Shown here: one piece after another, positions 1 to 13,200 of the stretch
Numbering within the stretch: the first letter of the stretch is position 1
How the letters are laid out: each line of letters starts with the position of its first letter
DNA from: Siniperca chuatsi
Lineage: Eukaryota; Chordata; Actinopteri; Centrarchiformes; Sinipercidae
NCBI RefSeq assembly: GCF_020085105.1
Contig: NC_058059.1
Location: 19,777,042 to 19,841,041 of the forward strand
Direction: 5' to 3'
Length of the DNA stretch: 64,000 bases
Made by a program: the position numbers and the translations under genes
The notes under the pieces: generated by a model
The model's database searches: none
What the model was told of the DNA's origin: nothing
Seen by the model: the letters and a program-made list of their open reading frames with translations, nothing else

Positions 1-1991
1 CCAGTGGGTGGCACAGGACATATAATCACATATAACAATTCTGTGCAGAATCTGACACCCACAAGCAAACAGAGACCCCACTGTACTGGAAGTACCAATC
101 GAATGTCCGCCACAACATGTTATGTAACACCTGCAGCACATGAAATAGTGTTATTCAACTGGAGCATTTCAGGCGCTCGTGTTGTACATTGTACTGCAGG
201 GAATCTTATGTCCTACATTTCCCGTCCTTGATGTTAAATGCCCCTCGTTTGTTTCTCTCCCTCAGTCTGTAAAAGTTTGAAGCCAAGCCTTCTACTCCTC
301 AAAAAAAAAAAGGAAAAAAAAGCTGGACAAATAGCATGTAAGGAGAGGATTGTCAAGGGGTTTCCCAAGATGATACGGCTGTACACACAGCTGGCATACC
401 TCCCTGTGAAGGGAGTCGCATATATGTGTTGTAGGGGAGGGCACGTGTATTCTATTTCCAGAACCAGTCCTGAGCCACTTTAATCCCCCCGCCTTGCCTC
501 CATTGCCATGGGCAGAAGAGAAAGAAAGGCCCCCCCAGTCTGCCCACCCCACCGTGGGGAGCAGTGTTGCTGAGATTAAGTTGCAAGTTTACTGAAAATA
601 GATTGTGAGTGGAAGAGTCTTTTCTGTCAGGCAGACAGAGGGTTTGATAGAGACGATATCAGCAAAGGAGACAGTTCTGTTAGCACTGCACTAACTAGGC
701 GTTTAACTGAGGTAAGACCTCATGTTGTGTGTGTTTGCATGTGCGAAGATGTGGGTGTGTGCGCATGCCGGCGAAGCTGGTTCCAAGCAAATGATGCAGC
801 TGTGTTGGTGCCTTTGTGTCTTGGAGACGCTTTCAAAAATGTTCTTATTCCGTGCAAAAAGGCTTTTCCAGCACAAGGCAGCATTTTGCCAACATAAATT
901 TAATTTAAATAGTGCAAATGATACTTTTGTTAGTTTAAATGACACATTTAGTATCACTTCAATATATACTATGGCCACTTGGTTGATAATCTGCAAAAGA
1001 TTTCCTTTTTTCCCTTTGTATTAATAATGAAATAATGTATAAAATGCTACATGGAAAGCTCTGCAGGATAATAACCTAAAAATAATCTTTTTTCCACCTT
1101 AAGCTTTGTGTGTGTGTGTGTTGCATTCAGTGTGTATTTGTGTAAACAGGGTGTGAAGAACAGGCCAGGGATGGGTGTGAATTGAACATTTTCATGTGGT
1201 GGAGAGCTTTAACCTTTTCAACCCACTGAACCCACCAGTGGATCCATCATTCAAATGCAGCCAAACATTCAAACCCACATATGCTATATATTTGAAATTT
1301 TAGTCAGCTTCCCAAGTCATGTTCCCATGACACCAGATATGTCATGCTGAATTATGTGAAAATGTGTATAAAATGATGCAGAAGACATCTAGAATTTTCT
1401 ATTTAATGTGATGGTAAAGCACCATGGTTTGGAATATTTCACTCAGTGTGAGCACGATACACTGTAGCTTCAAGCAAAAACGTATGGCATTGCTGACATT
1501 TTTCAAACTTTTAAGCTATTTAAGAGGAATCAAATATAAGCATGTGAAATGAGATGCCAGGAGCCACAGCAGCTAGGTGTGTACTCGTCTATGTGCATGA
1601 CTGTGTGTAATATATGTCATACACACGTTCATGTGGTATATCTGCGTCTATGTATGTGCAAGCTTCTATTTTGGAGAACTTGTATGTGCATGTATGTGTA
1701 TGTGTATGTACTGCATATAAATGCTTTTGTGTGTGTCAGAGCAGCTGCTTCATCCTCATGGCATCATAAAAGATGTTAAAGTTTAATACTCTTGTGTTTC
1801 TGGGCAGTTTCAGAGAACTCGTGCATCTTACCTTACATGTTGTAGTGATGATGGCGTTGATGAATACTTTGCTCAAGTGATGCATTGGTTTGGACAATGC
1901 ATTGGACATTAATCTCTGTTGACCACACAAGTAAAAAGTTGAAGAAAGAGAAATGGGCAGAGTGCAAGGAAGAGATGTGCTGTGTATAAAC

Positions 1992-1993
<2 letters not shown>

Positions 1994-2041
<48 letters not shown>
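1994..2041. repeat. (CA)n microsatellite
   Basis: About 24 uninterrupted CA dinucleotides. It creates false open frames on the minus strand. Confidence 0.97.
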
Positions 2042-2044
<3 letters not shown>

Positions 2045-2136
2045 CTATAATGGTCTTGAGCACATTTCAGCTTGAAAGAAGCAGAGCTATAAGATAATGG
2101 CTAGCGCAGACGTTTCAGAGAAGTGCCATATATAAA

Positions 2137-2300
2137 TGGGCACTCCAACGATTTTACATGTTGAAGTCACTTTACCGGTCAGCCTGTGAAACCAGTGGTA
2201 TATGTCCTCTGTGGCTCTGGGGGAGCTTTGTCATGTCTACGAGGCAGGGATGATCTAACGAAAGATGCTATTGAGTTGCATTATGGGAAATGTAGGATCC
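2137..2300. repeat. Dispersed repeat segment (related to 57761-57870)
   Basis: GGGCACTCCAACGATTTTAC at the start and TTGCATTATGGGAAATGTAG near the end recur at 57767-57860 in altered order and orientation. This marks a multi-copy element. Family not recognised. Confidence 0.5.
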
Positions 2301-2707
2301 AGGATTGTTGGGTGCTTGACCCATCATTTAGTATAGAAAGTCAGAATTTAGTTGAAAATACCCATCATAATTCCCCAGGGCCCAAGTTGTTTTTGCTTGA
2401 TAAATCACGATTAATTCGTTTTTTCCATCGACTAATAGAGTTGTTTCAGCACTACTCCCTTTTACATGCACAACTACACACCAGTGTGTGTATACCAAAT
2501 CCAACTCTTGTTTGGTCTCCTCAGACATATTGCAGCACTGTAATTGTTTTGTTTTGTCTGTTTGTTAGCTGTTATGTCATCTTTTGTGTTATGTCATTTA
2601 CACCAAAAAAACAAAGTCATCTTTTAAAGTATTCTCATCTTATTATTTGAGAAATCATATAAATAATCTGTAGAATACTCAATTATAAAAACAAAAAAAT
2701 CATAAAT

Positions 2708-2932
2708 ATGCTCTATGTAGATAACTCTAAATTGCCCGTATTGAATGAATGTGTGAGTGAATGGTTGTCTGTCCTTGTCTGTGTCTGTGTTCGCCCTGCG
2801 ACGAGTTGGCCACTGTCCAGGGTGTGCCCTGCCTAAGGCCCGAAGTCACTGGGATAGGCTCCAGTCACCCGCGACCCCCTAACGGGGACCAAGCGGTAGA
2901 AAATGGATGGATGGATGGATGCTCTATGTAGA
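2708..2932 (+). mobile_element. 5'-truncated L2-like/V-SINE retroelement with 14-bp target-site duplication
   Basis: The body at 2722-2918 reads CTAAATTGCCCGTA...GGGATAGGCTCCAGTCACCC...AAGCGGTAGAAAATGGATGG, the common teleost L2/Maui-type 3' tail. It ends in ATGG units. The perfect 14-base repeat ATGCTCTATGTAGA lies at 2708-2721 and 2919-2932, as expected for target-primed reverse transcription with 5' truncation. Confidence 0.8.
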
Positions 2933-4148
2933 GTTTTGGAGCCACATGTTTGCTGTGGTGTATACATTTCTGTGTTCTTCCAGCTCGTTGCTAATGTACT
3001 CTGTCAGATCACTGTAAAGGCAGTTGAGGACAACAAACTCACTTAGAATTGTCATGTATATCTCGTCATTATACAAACAAAATGGTTCTTCTGTCTTGCT
3101 GGGTCCCTGCAGACAGAGACAGGGTTCCTCTGCTACATTATGAGCTAAATATAGAGCCAAGAAGTGTTTGTGCTATCAGACATGTCTCATATGTGGTAAC
3201 TTAATGAAAACACGTCTGGCTGTATGAGCCCACGTGGCTGCTCTCTTACCCCTCTGTTGTGGGTGTGTTTGTCGGGGATCCACTTCTTCCCCCACTGTCA
3301 TAATGTCATTTTAGCATTATCTTAGTCAAGCAGACTGGTGCTTTTGCTTCTCCATTTTTTTCAGGAGATGGTGTTAATGGTTAGCTAGCCTCTGTTTCAT
3401 TTTCAGTACATTTTGTGTTTTAGGATAATTTATATCCTGCACCCTAATGTTTATCTCCATTGGAAACAGCATGGTGCTAATTATAGTAATTAGTCTCCCC
3501 TTGCTCTCCACTTTTAGCAAGAGGCAAAGAGAGGTCACTTTGAGATGAATTTTATCAAAGCTCTTTTTCGTAGAGGGAGGGAGGCAGCAATTGAAGTAAG
3601 ACTTAAGGCTGCAGTTGCACTGCTGCTAAAACAAATGCTGTCTCTTTATTCCGCTGTACTGTTAAATTTTGCAGTGCTGAACATTTGGGAGCCAGCGGGG
3701 CTTGTTGAGAGCATGAATAAAAGAGTTCCTGGGGCGGAGTGGTGCAGGATCCTGCTGCGCCAGATTTAGATCTGAAACAGGAGGGAGGAGAGAGACAGAG
3801 GGAGCAGTGAAAGAGGGCAAAGAGCTGCTGCTAGGACTGTTGACCATCTGTATTGAGTATCAGAAGTCATAACATCCTTTTCACTTTCTGCATTTAGCAA
3901 ATTGTTCAGGACAATCTGCATGACATAAGCCCAGATTAATTTTCCCTGTTTGTATGTGTAACCAAACCTTCTCTCTCCTTAGCAGACTTGGCCCTCGTTC
4001 AATAGTTAATGTCATCAGCTAACTATGCCGCACAGCTCAGCTATGTGATGAGCTTGTGTAGTGGGGTGTATGATGTTGCCGGTTTTGAGTTCAGGGGGGC
4101 TGCTTTGTGACCTGTGGGCGTGTGTGTTTGTGTGTGTTGATGTTCCAG

Positions 4149-4299
4149 CTGAACTCTCCGATGAACTCGGTCAGCAGCACGGAGGACATTAAGCCCCCGC
4201 TGGGCCTCAACGGCGTGATGAAGGTGCCCGCCCAGCCCTCAGGCACGGTCCTGTCACTCACCAAACACATCTGCGCCATCTGCGGTGACCGCTCCTCAG
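4149..4299 (+). CDS. rxra: rxra exon: end of A/B domain and first zinc-finger half
   Basis: Begins [17 protein letters not shown] after a CAG acceptor and ends in phase 1 inside the glycine after DRSS, before GTGAGT. It carries C42 and C45 of zinc finger 1 (CAIC). The preceding A/B residues are in upstream exons outside the window. Confidence 0.93.
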
Positions 4300-7200
4300 G
4301 TGAGTGGCATCAGGCTGTGATGAGCACCCACTGAATGACCATATGAACTGCCTGCACAGGAAGCATTGCACTAAACATATTACTGAAGTCAAAATCATTG
4401 AATTTAAATAATTCAAATCAAATAATGTGAAGGTTACGCTAGATCATTTTTTGAAACTGTTACATATAGGAAAAGAATGAGTTACCAGTGCACAGTACCT
4501 TCAGGAATTTTTCAACATGCTTACCTTTTTACACTGTGGTGTTACAGCATCATGTAAAAATAGGTCATTTTGTACAGATGAGTCACAAAAAAATCGTAAA
4601 ACAGGATTTTTTGTGACTCATCTGTACAAAATGACCTATGAAGTCCAAGTTTAAAATTCTAAATATGAAATGACTAAACTTAAATTGATTGGAGATGACT
4701 ATTTAAAAGTGCACATGAGTCAAAGCCTAACCAAGAAGCCCAGGGAATTTTATGTATAATTTAGGGAAGAATTGTGGGAAAAAGTATAAAAATATAATTT
4801 CTCAACAGCTGGGATTACACAAGACTCCATTATTACCAAATGAAAAGAAAGTGGGACTACCCAGCATCTTACTAAAGCTGGTGTTCTGACCACACTGAGA
4901 AACCTCTAAAGAAGATCCAAAGATGAACTTTGGTCAGAGAACAGCCCCACGGACCGCTCTCTGGCAGAACTACACACTGCAGCTTCTTGCAGTGGGAGAC
5001 CTTCCTGGAAAGACAACAGTCAGTGGAATTCTTCACAAATCTGGGCTAAATAGCAAGGAGGCCAGAGAGAAGCCACTCCTGAGAAAATGCATGTGAGGGC
5101 AGCACCATAAAGGCGCATGAAAGAAAGTGAAATCATGAGGCAAAAGATTGTACGGTCTGAAGGAACCAAACCTCAATTCAGCTTCGACTGAAATAGAGAA
5201 GCGCTGTCTTTGAGGGAAACCAGGCACAACCCATCACTCATCTCAAAGCATCCCTACCATGAAGCATGGTGACGCCATGGGGCAGTGGGGACTGCTTGTA
5301 GAAAAAGAATACTGCAGGCAAATACAGGCAGATTTTGAGAGGAACCTGTTTCAGAATGACAGAGTTTGACAGTGAGTTTCAAAACAGTGCAAGTAGGAAT
5401 ATTGCCACATCCTTACTGGAATGCCTTCAGATAGGGCTGTAAAGATACATTCTGCAGTACGTAAGGGTTTGTCTTGATACATGATAACAGGGTTGCTTGT
5501 CAATGTTTTTGTGAGAACTGAGAAATATATGAATCACAAGACAAATTACATTTTAAACATATTGATACCTTTTTTCAGTTCAAATTTCAGCCACTTTCAT
5601 GTTCAAAGGAGCCATATGAGAGATGCAAACGATTAAAAATCAGCAAGCTATGACTTGTCTTACTTGCAATGTCTTACTAGAAAATAAATCCATAAAAGCT
5701 GCTAGATCTGCACTGCGGACGCTACTTCCATGTAGATATGGCTGTGCATGTTAGTATTTATGTTGTTGGTTGTCACGTTGTTGTCTTTGTTCCAAAATGT
5801 TGCCTCATACCAGACTTAAAACGTGCTGAAATGTCCTCATTTCCACTTTCAAGTGAGTCCTTTTTGTCTACGTCTACACAGATTTGTGTGACCAAAGTTC
5901 AAATTTGCAGAAAAAAATCCCGTTTTCAGTTTTAATTGTTGGCCATTTTTTGGCCTTTCACACAGCACATGCTCACTCCGGGGTTCTCTTAATCATTGGC
6001 TATCATATGGTCAAGAGCTAACCTAACCACAAGAACATTTAACCCATGGCTAATTGTTAGCCCAAGGCTAATCACTCACACAGCAGTCCTTTTTGAAAAA
6101 AGGTCAAACTCTTTTTTTTTTGTTTCACACAGTCAACAAATAACGCTGTGTTCAAATGTTTTTCTGGGGATAACCATGAAAAGTTTTCAGCCCTGGGATG
6201 AAGCTGGATATCTAATTCATTGGACAGTCTTAGTGCCATCCTGCGTCATCGGTGTTACATGGACCCAGGGGGGAAAATCAAAACAATGTTTAATAGCAAG
6301 TCATGCTTCATTTAACTGTGCTCGGAGGCTCTGTTTATCTTCTCTGGTGGTCTGACCAGCAAAGAGGAAGAAAGAAACAGTTTGAGCAACACTGGAGAAT
6401 CAAAATGGACTTCATCCATCATAAATAACAAAAAAGAGCTGTTAGGAAGAGTGGAAAGAGACGATTCGTTCTGTATCACAACATGACGTGAGAACAGTAC
6501 CGTAATGCAAATCAATGAGGCCCCCTGCAGCTTGCCTTCAGTAGGCCCCCTTTTCTTCCCCAGCTGCCTCAGCATAACCCTTAAACACATACTTTAATAG
6601 GTCTTTGATCATGATCTCTCTTTTGCTACCTCAGAAGCTGGTTCCTGTATGCAGTTTTTGTGGTTGCATGTTATCTCAGACTGTGAAGGTTTTTGTTCTA
6701 AGGTCTCTTGTCTGAGACCTGCTATTAAAGTTGCAGTGTGCTCCATTATGTTGCTGTTCTGGTGGTCACTGGGTTGCAGACAAGTTACTACACAGAACAA
6801 TGGACGAGACGAGCGACTGACTTGCTGTGTCGCTGTCACCAAACTGACAACCTCATGTGTGAATTAGACAATAATTAGACACTGAGACAAAAGGGAAAAT
6901 ATGACTCAGGAAATATTTTATACTCTATATGCATTAGACAAACCATCTCTGTGTCCCTCTCTCCTCAGGTAAACACTATGGAGTGTACAGCTGTGAGGGC
7001 TGCAAAGGTTTTTTCAAAAGGACGGTGCGCAAAGACCTAACCTACACCTGTCGTGACAACAAGGACTGTGTCATTGATAAGCGCCAGAGGAACCGCTGCC
7101 AGTACTGCCGCTACCAGAAGTGTTTAGCCATGGGCATGAAGAGAGAAGGTACAGCACATACCGTTGAGGATAAAGTCCCACCTACCCATTCCCTCAAATC

Positions 7201-10200
7201 TGTACTAATGCACATAGACACACATTTAGACATAGATAAGGGATCATTTTAGGAAATGAAGGTGCAGTGTAGTATATATGATGAAAATATTTGGTATTTT
7301 TGTGACCAGAAACACACAGAATACCCATATAATATATGGAAATGGCATCAGTTTAGGAAGACTGTATTATCAGATCATCCCTTTTAAATCAGTGCACTTT
7401 CCGCCATTGTGTACTGAGCATTGTATAAAGGACAGGAGAATCCAGGCTGCCTTCATTTGGCAGTATACTTCGAACTAATCTGATTTTGGTCTCAAACTGT
7501 TGTTGAATGACACTCCGAGTAGGTGCCAGTATATTCACTTTGACTACAGGTTCATTCATTTAATGGCGTCCACACCAGATACGAAAGCTTGCAAGATACA
7601 GTAGAAGTACACACAACTCATAACTTTAGTAATCAGAGCAAAATTGGTTCCTTCCTTTTGGTTGCAAACCCATCGCTTTGCCTTTTCAGAGAAAATTAAT
7701 TATATTTTGTTTGATTTTAAGTGAAGTAGTGGACATGGGGAAACTGATGCAGAGTTGCAAAGTGCAAATGTACAGCACCTGAGATATGACGGATAGAAGA
7801 CGTCCCTTTTTGCTTGCTTCCTATAAGTAAAGCGACTTCCCATCCTGTCTCTATCCAATTTTACAGAAGCACTTGTACACTGCTACACCAAGCTGTTCAT
7901 CACAGCCATAGGCTCTACTGCATTTAAAAAAATTCTGCTTCAAGCACTACTTTTGGGGAAATAATGCATTCAGCTGTTGCAGACCCAGGAACCCAGTATT
8001 GCTGGATGTGGAAACAGAGTGATGGATTTGTGAGAACAGGCAGTCCTCGGGGAGTTCACTGATGTAGACTGGAGAAATATAAACATAACAATGGAGCTGT
8101 GTGAACTTCTGCTTCCTTTGCATCCTCTGGATGTCACCATTCGTGCTGCTGTGCTCCTAATTATTTGTATAAACTTGGAAGTTGTGTGGGACAGTACCTA
8201 GTTATTGTGAACCAGCTTGTTTTCGCAAACACAGTGATTTTGTGTGTGCTTATTTTGCGAGATACTCAATGCACAAAATGTAATCAAAGTACTCAAATTG
8301 GATAATGTCTTGTAATTGCCTGGCACAGTGAAAATGTGCACCACATTCCTCAAATTAGAGGCTGCTGATGGAAAGCACATACTGCTCCTGGCCTTTTCAA
8401 GAGATTTTATCAGTTGCATGGTGAGGCCACAGATGCAGAACATGTAGTTATGAAGGACAGACCATTAATCAAACTGTCACTTCGAAATCATATTGTCAGT
8501 GTCCATGTGTGGTTAAAGAATTCAGTTCAAAGGGAATCAGGCATCTATAACATAAACATAATAAGGCTTTATGTCATTTGTTTAGGGTTTGTTTTAGTGA
8601 ACCTACTCTGGCAACTAAAGCCATAAAATTAACAAAGAACATGACTGACCATTTACAAGCTCATTGTTTTTTACTGATGATACTTTGGACGGCTTCTTGA
8701 CAGCAAACATTGCATGTTTAACAATCTACAGTTTTAAGAGTCAGTTAATAAATCATCCCGATGTGGACAGGAAGGGCTGCATTTCACCATTAAAGGATTT
8801 ATTCAAGATGCAACAATCAAACATTTCCTGCAAACTTAAATCACCGCTCCTCCAACCTCAGTAGAGAGTGGGGATTATAGACTATCCACTGTAACATTTA
8901 CATGGTTATGGGTTAACTACCATGAATGTCATGCTGAAATATTACTTTTTTGCTTCCACAGTGACGCTACTTTTAGTGGAGTCAGCATTTTGTGTTGACG
9001 AAAGACTCTTACATGTGAAGTTCCTATATCAGTTAGTCAGAGAACACCAGTGGAGGCCAGCTGATGAATACTTTTTGATGGGATTAGCTAACATTTCTGC
9101 ACACTTTAATTAGCTTGCCCTTGCTTAGCATAGTTAGCATGCTACCCAGAAGCAGACTGTAATAAATGTCACTTAAATATTCATTTAATGACAAAAAATA
9201 TATTTGTAGATAGTGTTACCTTCGAACCTTTTGCGACTGTGTTGATCTTGAGCTAGCACTGACTTGTGCTGCACAGTTGAATCCACTCTTCAGTACATGT
9301 ACGAACACATCTTTAACACATAACCTTTCAACTGAACTTTGTGCTGAACTGAACAAACCAGCAACCGACTGAATCAGTGACAAATGTCGTGGAGTTATAA
9401 ACAGTGATGCATTCGCTTAATATACAGTATATACTGAAGTGCATTTGAACAGTGATAAGTCAGGAAAAAAAGTGAATGAACTACATAGTCACTGACTACG
9501 AATCTTATTGATTTTTAACTGATTCGTAATTTCCACCTCTACTCTTGACATTTCATTAAATATTTTTTAGTGTGCTGAGATAAACACACAGCTCACATGA
9601 TCGAGGTAAAGCGTGACATTATCACACGTCCATCAGACACACCTGTTAACGATATGCAAGGTCTTGCTCATCTGTTGAGGCATTTAGGTTTGTACGCACT
9701 CCAGGAAAGTTGTCTGAGGTTGACTTAAGTTCTTCTTTCTCATCTGCGATTGGAGTGTTGAGAGGAATGGGTGAGGTTTAGGATCGCCCATTTTTACGTT
9801 TGAACCTGAATTGAGCAGAGCAAATCCCTAACACTAAAACAGGCATAGAAAAATAAATGTTCAAGTGCTCATAAAGGCTTTAGCCATGTATCATCAAAGA
9901 AACAGAGCACAATGTATAAATAAAGACTGAAGCAGTTTCACACAGATATGCATCCTCTTTATATTCTCTCTGTAAGTGGGACTGGCTCTTGAGTGTCGGC
10001 ATTGTTGAAAAAGATTGTAATTGTTATTGTTTGATGCTGCACTTTTCGCTCTCCAGTCTTTGAGAGTGACCCTGAGTTGGCAAATACCATCTGTGATTGT
10101 GGGGCAGTACAGTAAAGCACCTTCGAGGAAAGATTACAGAGCCAAGGAAGACCAGGAAGAGTTGGGTTGTGTGAGGGGGGAAAAAAATCAGGCAGTCAGG

Positions 10201-13200
10201 CGTGAATTTTAACACTCCATGAGAGTGTTAAAAATATTAGCACTCAGCAGTGCTGTTAAGTATTCTTTCACACATTGAACAAATCAATCACTGCCTCTCA
10301 CCACAATGGTCACCACGGTTACAGAATACAGATATAGAGTGCATAGATTATACTGAGCAATGTACAGTATAGCCAGGGGAGCTGAAGAGCAAAGATGGTA
10401 GCAGGTGTTAACCAGGTGTGTGTGTGCAGGTGCATGAGTGTTGGATGTAGCATCACTGTTTAAAGCTGAGTAAACAAGAATAATACATGTTTTTTGGATA
10501 AATGCATTTTGGAGGCTATTCTATCCAAGGCCAATTTGTCTTGACCTTTACTTGGCCTCCCCTCTCCTCCCTCTTACTTTTATTTATATCATTGTTGGGC
10601 TCTTAACTCCTTTCAAGGATATTATCATTTACTGCCGTTCGCCTCACTGACAGTGCTGCCTAAGCCTCCCCCCTGCACCCTGAGGGCTGTGGTTAGAGAA
10701 CAAGGCAGCAGTAGCCCAAAAGGCTAAGCGAATCCACAGAAAAACAGGATTAAATGAATTTATGCTCTCCCAGTCAGGAGAGGAGAGGAGGGGGAAATAA
10801 AGCTAACATGATTTCAGCCCTCCTCACCTCTCCCTGACTCCAACACAAGTATTCTACCCTTGGGCTGACCTCCACCACCAGACAGCAGTTTCTCTAAAAT
10901 GGGGCCCCTTTCCCTCTCCTCCTCTAATAACCTCTGCTTCCCTTTCCCCCCACAACAAGACCACGGCCTCTCTGATTCAGGACTTGGAATAGAAACCAGA
11001 GTAGGGGAAACGTAAGAAGACAGATCATCCTGCAAACCCAGTGTGTGCAATGTGTGTGTGTGTGTGTGTGTGTGTGTTTGTGTGTGAGGCTGTACGGGTG
11101 TCCAGGTGTGTATGTAAGCTTGCATGCTGACATTGAATTTCCAAAAGCCCTTCATCATTCAACACATTACGTCCAAAACCTTTTATTAATCCATGTGTGG
11201 AGGACAAACTTATAAAAAGCCGCAGTACTTTTTTTCTGTGGTGTCTTGAATTAAGTGAATTATAACCTTTTGAAAAGACAAAACCCACACACACACACAC
11301 ATGCATCTTTTCCATCCTCACTTGAGGGTGGAGGTGCGGTTTCTCTTGCCTCGGCCACAGTGAGTCTCGGTGTCTGCTCAGCACACAAACCATTTCCTGT
11401 GTCTCCTCGCCAAACCAATCAGATGACAGAACCAACACGGTCTGCTTCAACCAGTTTTTATACATGACATGGGGGAAAAAATGTACGAGACAAAGTCTTC
11501 ATTGATTTGTGTTCAGGGTTTTTTATTTAAGCTGTTCTGGTGACCATGCACGGTGTAAAGAAGGAGTGACAGGCCATACATTATGTATATGTCTATAAAT
11601 GATTTGTGTGTAAAAGGAGCCAACTGTTTGTCATTGAGCGCTGCATGAAAAACATATCTCTTTGATAAGGAAGCTGAGAGAAGTCCTTAAACATTTCCAC
11701 ACTGCTGCATTGTGCATAATGTCTGTCTAAGGTCCTAAATATATTACATCCACACTGTCAAAGCAATTATTGATGATTGAACTGTCTTGGATATGTTTAC
11801 TGGCATAATACATACAGAGTCATGCACTATTCACTGGCTTACATAGACACACTGACGGAAGCAGGTACTCACACATGCAGACACTTGACATGGGTAAGCG
11901 AACACACACTCAGGCACGCACACACATATTGTACTTGTGTGTAGATACAAACAATGGCCAACTATGTATTCAGTTTTCTACTGATGTGTACCAGAGTATG
12001 GACAATTTGTTTTCTCAAAATCAGCAAGAATTCAAGCATTTAATCAAAGGGAACACTCAGTGTTGAAAGCTATTCAAAAGGGGGAAAAAAGACATCTGCC
12101 TTATCAAGTAATTTCATCTCAAATTCATCCGGCATAATTTATTTTTATTCAGAGTAGAAAAAATAATCTACCAGTGTGGTTCCCTTTGTTTGATAATGTT
12201 TCCAGAAATTAGTCATGTTCAGTATCTTGAACGAGGCTTAGGTAAGGCAGATTGTAGAAACAAGAACAGGCGTACAGAGGCATACAGATATATTTTTATC
12301 TTTTTACAAATAATAGACAAAATGACTCACTAAAATCAAGATTTTGCAGTCCATTGCAGTGGCTAAGAATTCTTACTAAAGCTGTTTAAAAGAACTTTCA
12401 TTAAAGGTTGCTGAATTAAAGCTGCATTAATGAATGTTTGGCCTCTAGGGGGTAGAAGTGATTTAAAAACAAGTTTAAAAACACACAGCGGTGACATAGT
12501 ATCCAAAGTTATTGTTAACATGTTAGCAAACAGTTATCTACTTATATATCAGTAGACACAGAGCAATATTAGCATTCATTTGGAGTTATGTTTGTGTCCA
12601 ATATTCACTCTTCTTTTAGCTGTTGTTTGGTCTCTACCAACACCTGAGAAAAACACCTGGCTCTTTAGCTTCTACATGTTCCACTTTCCTCATCAGCTAG
12701 TCACTGACTTTGTCTGTCATTTGTAGCTGGGCTGGTAGCACACATTTGGTCTATCAGAACTTGAGGCTAATGATGAAACAGTAAATGTGCTGTAAAACCA
12801 AAACAATTAGCTAAAAGAGGCAAAAAATAATTATCTGTGAGTTTGTGTGTGACCTTTCACATTACCAGTAGTCATTTGATTCATAAAAACTAAACATAAA
12901 ACAACAACATAAAAACCAGTGAGTAATGCAGCTTTAATATGTTATAAGTACTTGACTTGTACAGTATAGAGTCAGTTTTGTAGAAAAAAACAAGCTTTTG
13001 AACCTTAACTAAAATCTTGCTTATCAATCAAAATCATGTACGCTTGCACTCCTGAGTCTTTCTTTTAGTCACTCTAGTATGTGTTGAAATTGTGACACAT
13101 GTTGACATTGTAAAAAAAACAAAACAAAAAACAGCAGTAGTGACCGGAACCAGTTTTGTTACATGCAGCCGTTCAGGAGGAGCGCCAGCGAGCCAAGGAG

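Larger units (their letters stand above)
1..4148 (+). other. rxra: rxra intron (partial, upstream of the DNA-binding domain exon)
   Basis: No open frame resembles the Ser/Pro-rich RXRA A/B domain, so those exons must lie further left. The stretch holds the (CA)n tract at 1994-2041, an L2-like insertion at 2722-2918, and a dispersed repeat segment at 2137-2300. GT-rich sequence at 1590-1740 is low complexity. Confidence 0.7.
4300..6968 (+). other. rxra: rxra intron with Tc1-like relic
   Basis: The first half is occupied by a decayed Tc1-like element (4540-5430). Around 5435-5720, GGGCTGTAAAGATACA begins another possible repeat remnant. The part after 5720 has no recognised feature. Confidence 0.65.
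7149..13168 (+). other. rxra: rxra intron (6 kb)
   Basis: No exon recognised. It contains GT-rich tracts at 11050-11090, a short CA tract at 11287-11302, and the TTAA-flanked MITE at 12416-12937. Pyrimidine-rich sequence at 10550-10950 gives long but non-coding frames. Confidence 0.65.

Noticed and set aside
1736..2063. Minus-strand reading frames of 76-100 codons rich in Cys-Val
   Set aside because: They are translations of the (CA)n microsatellite plus flanks and show no protein-like composition.
2186..2650. 154-codon plus-strand frame in the first rxra intron segment
   Set aside because: It overlaps a dispersed repeat, lacks a Ser/Pro-rich A/B-domain composition and ends without a donor.
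10814..11465. Overlapping minus-strand frames up to 146 codons
   Set aside because: They run through TG/CA repeats and pyrimidine-rich intron sequence, with no domain and no splice context.
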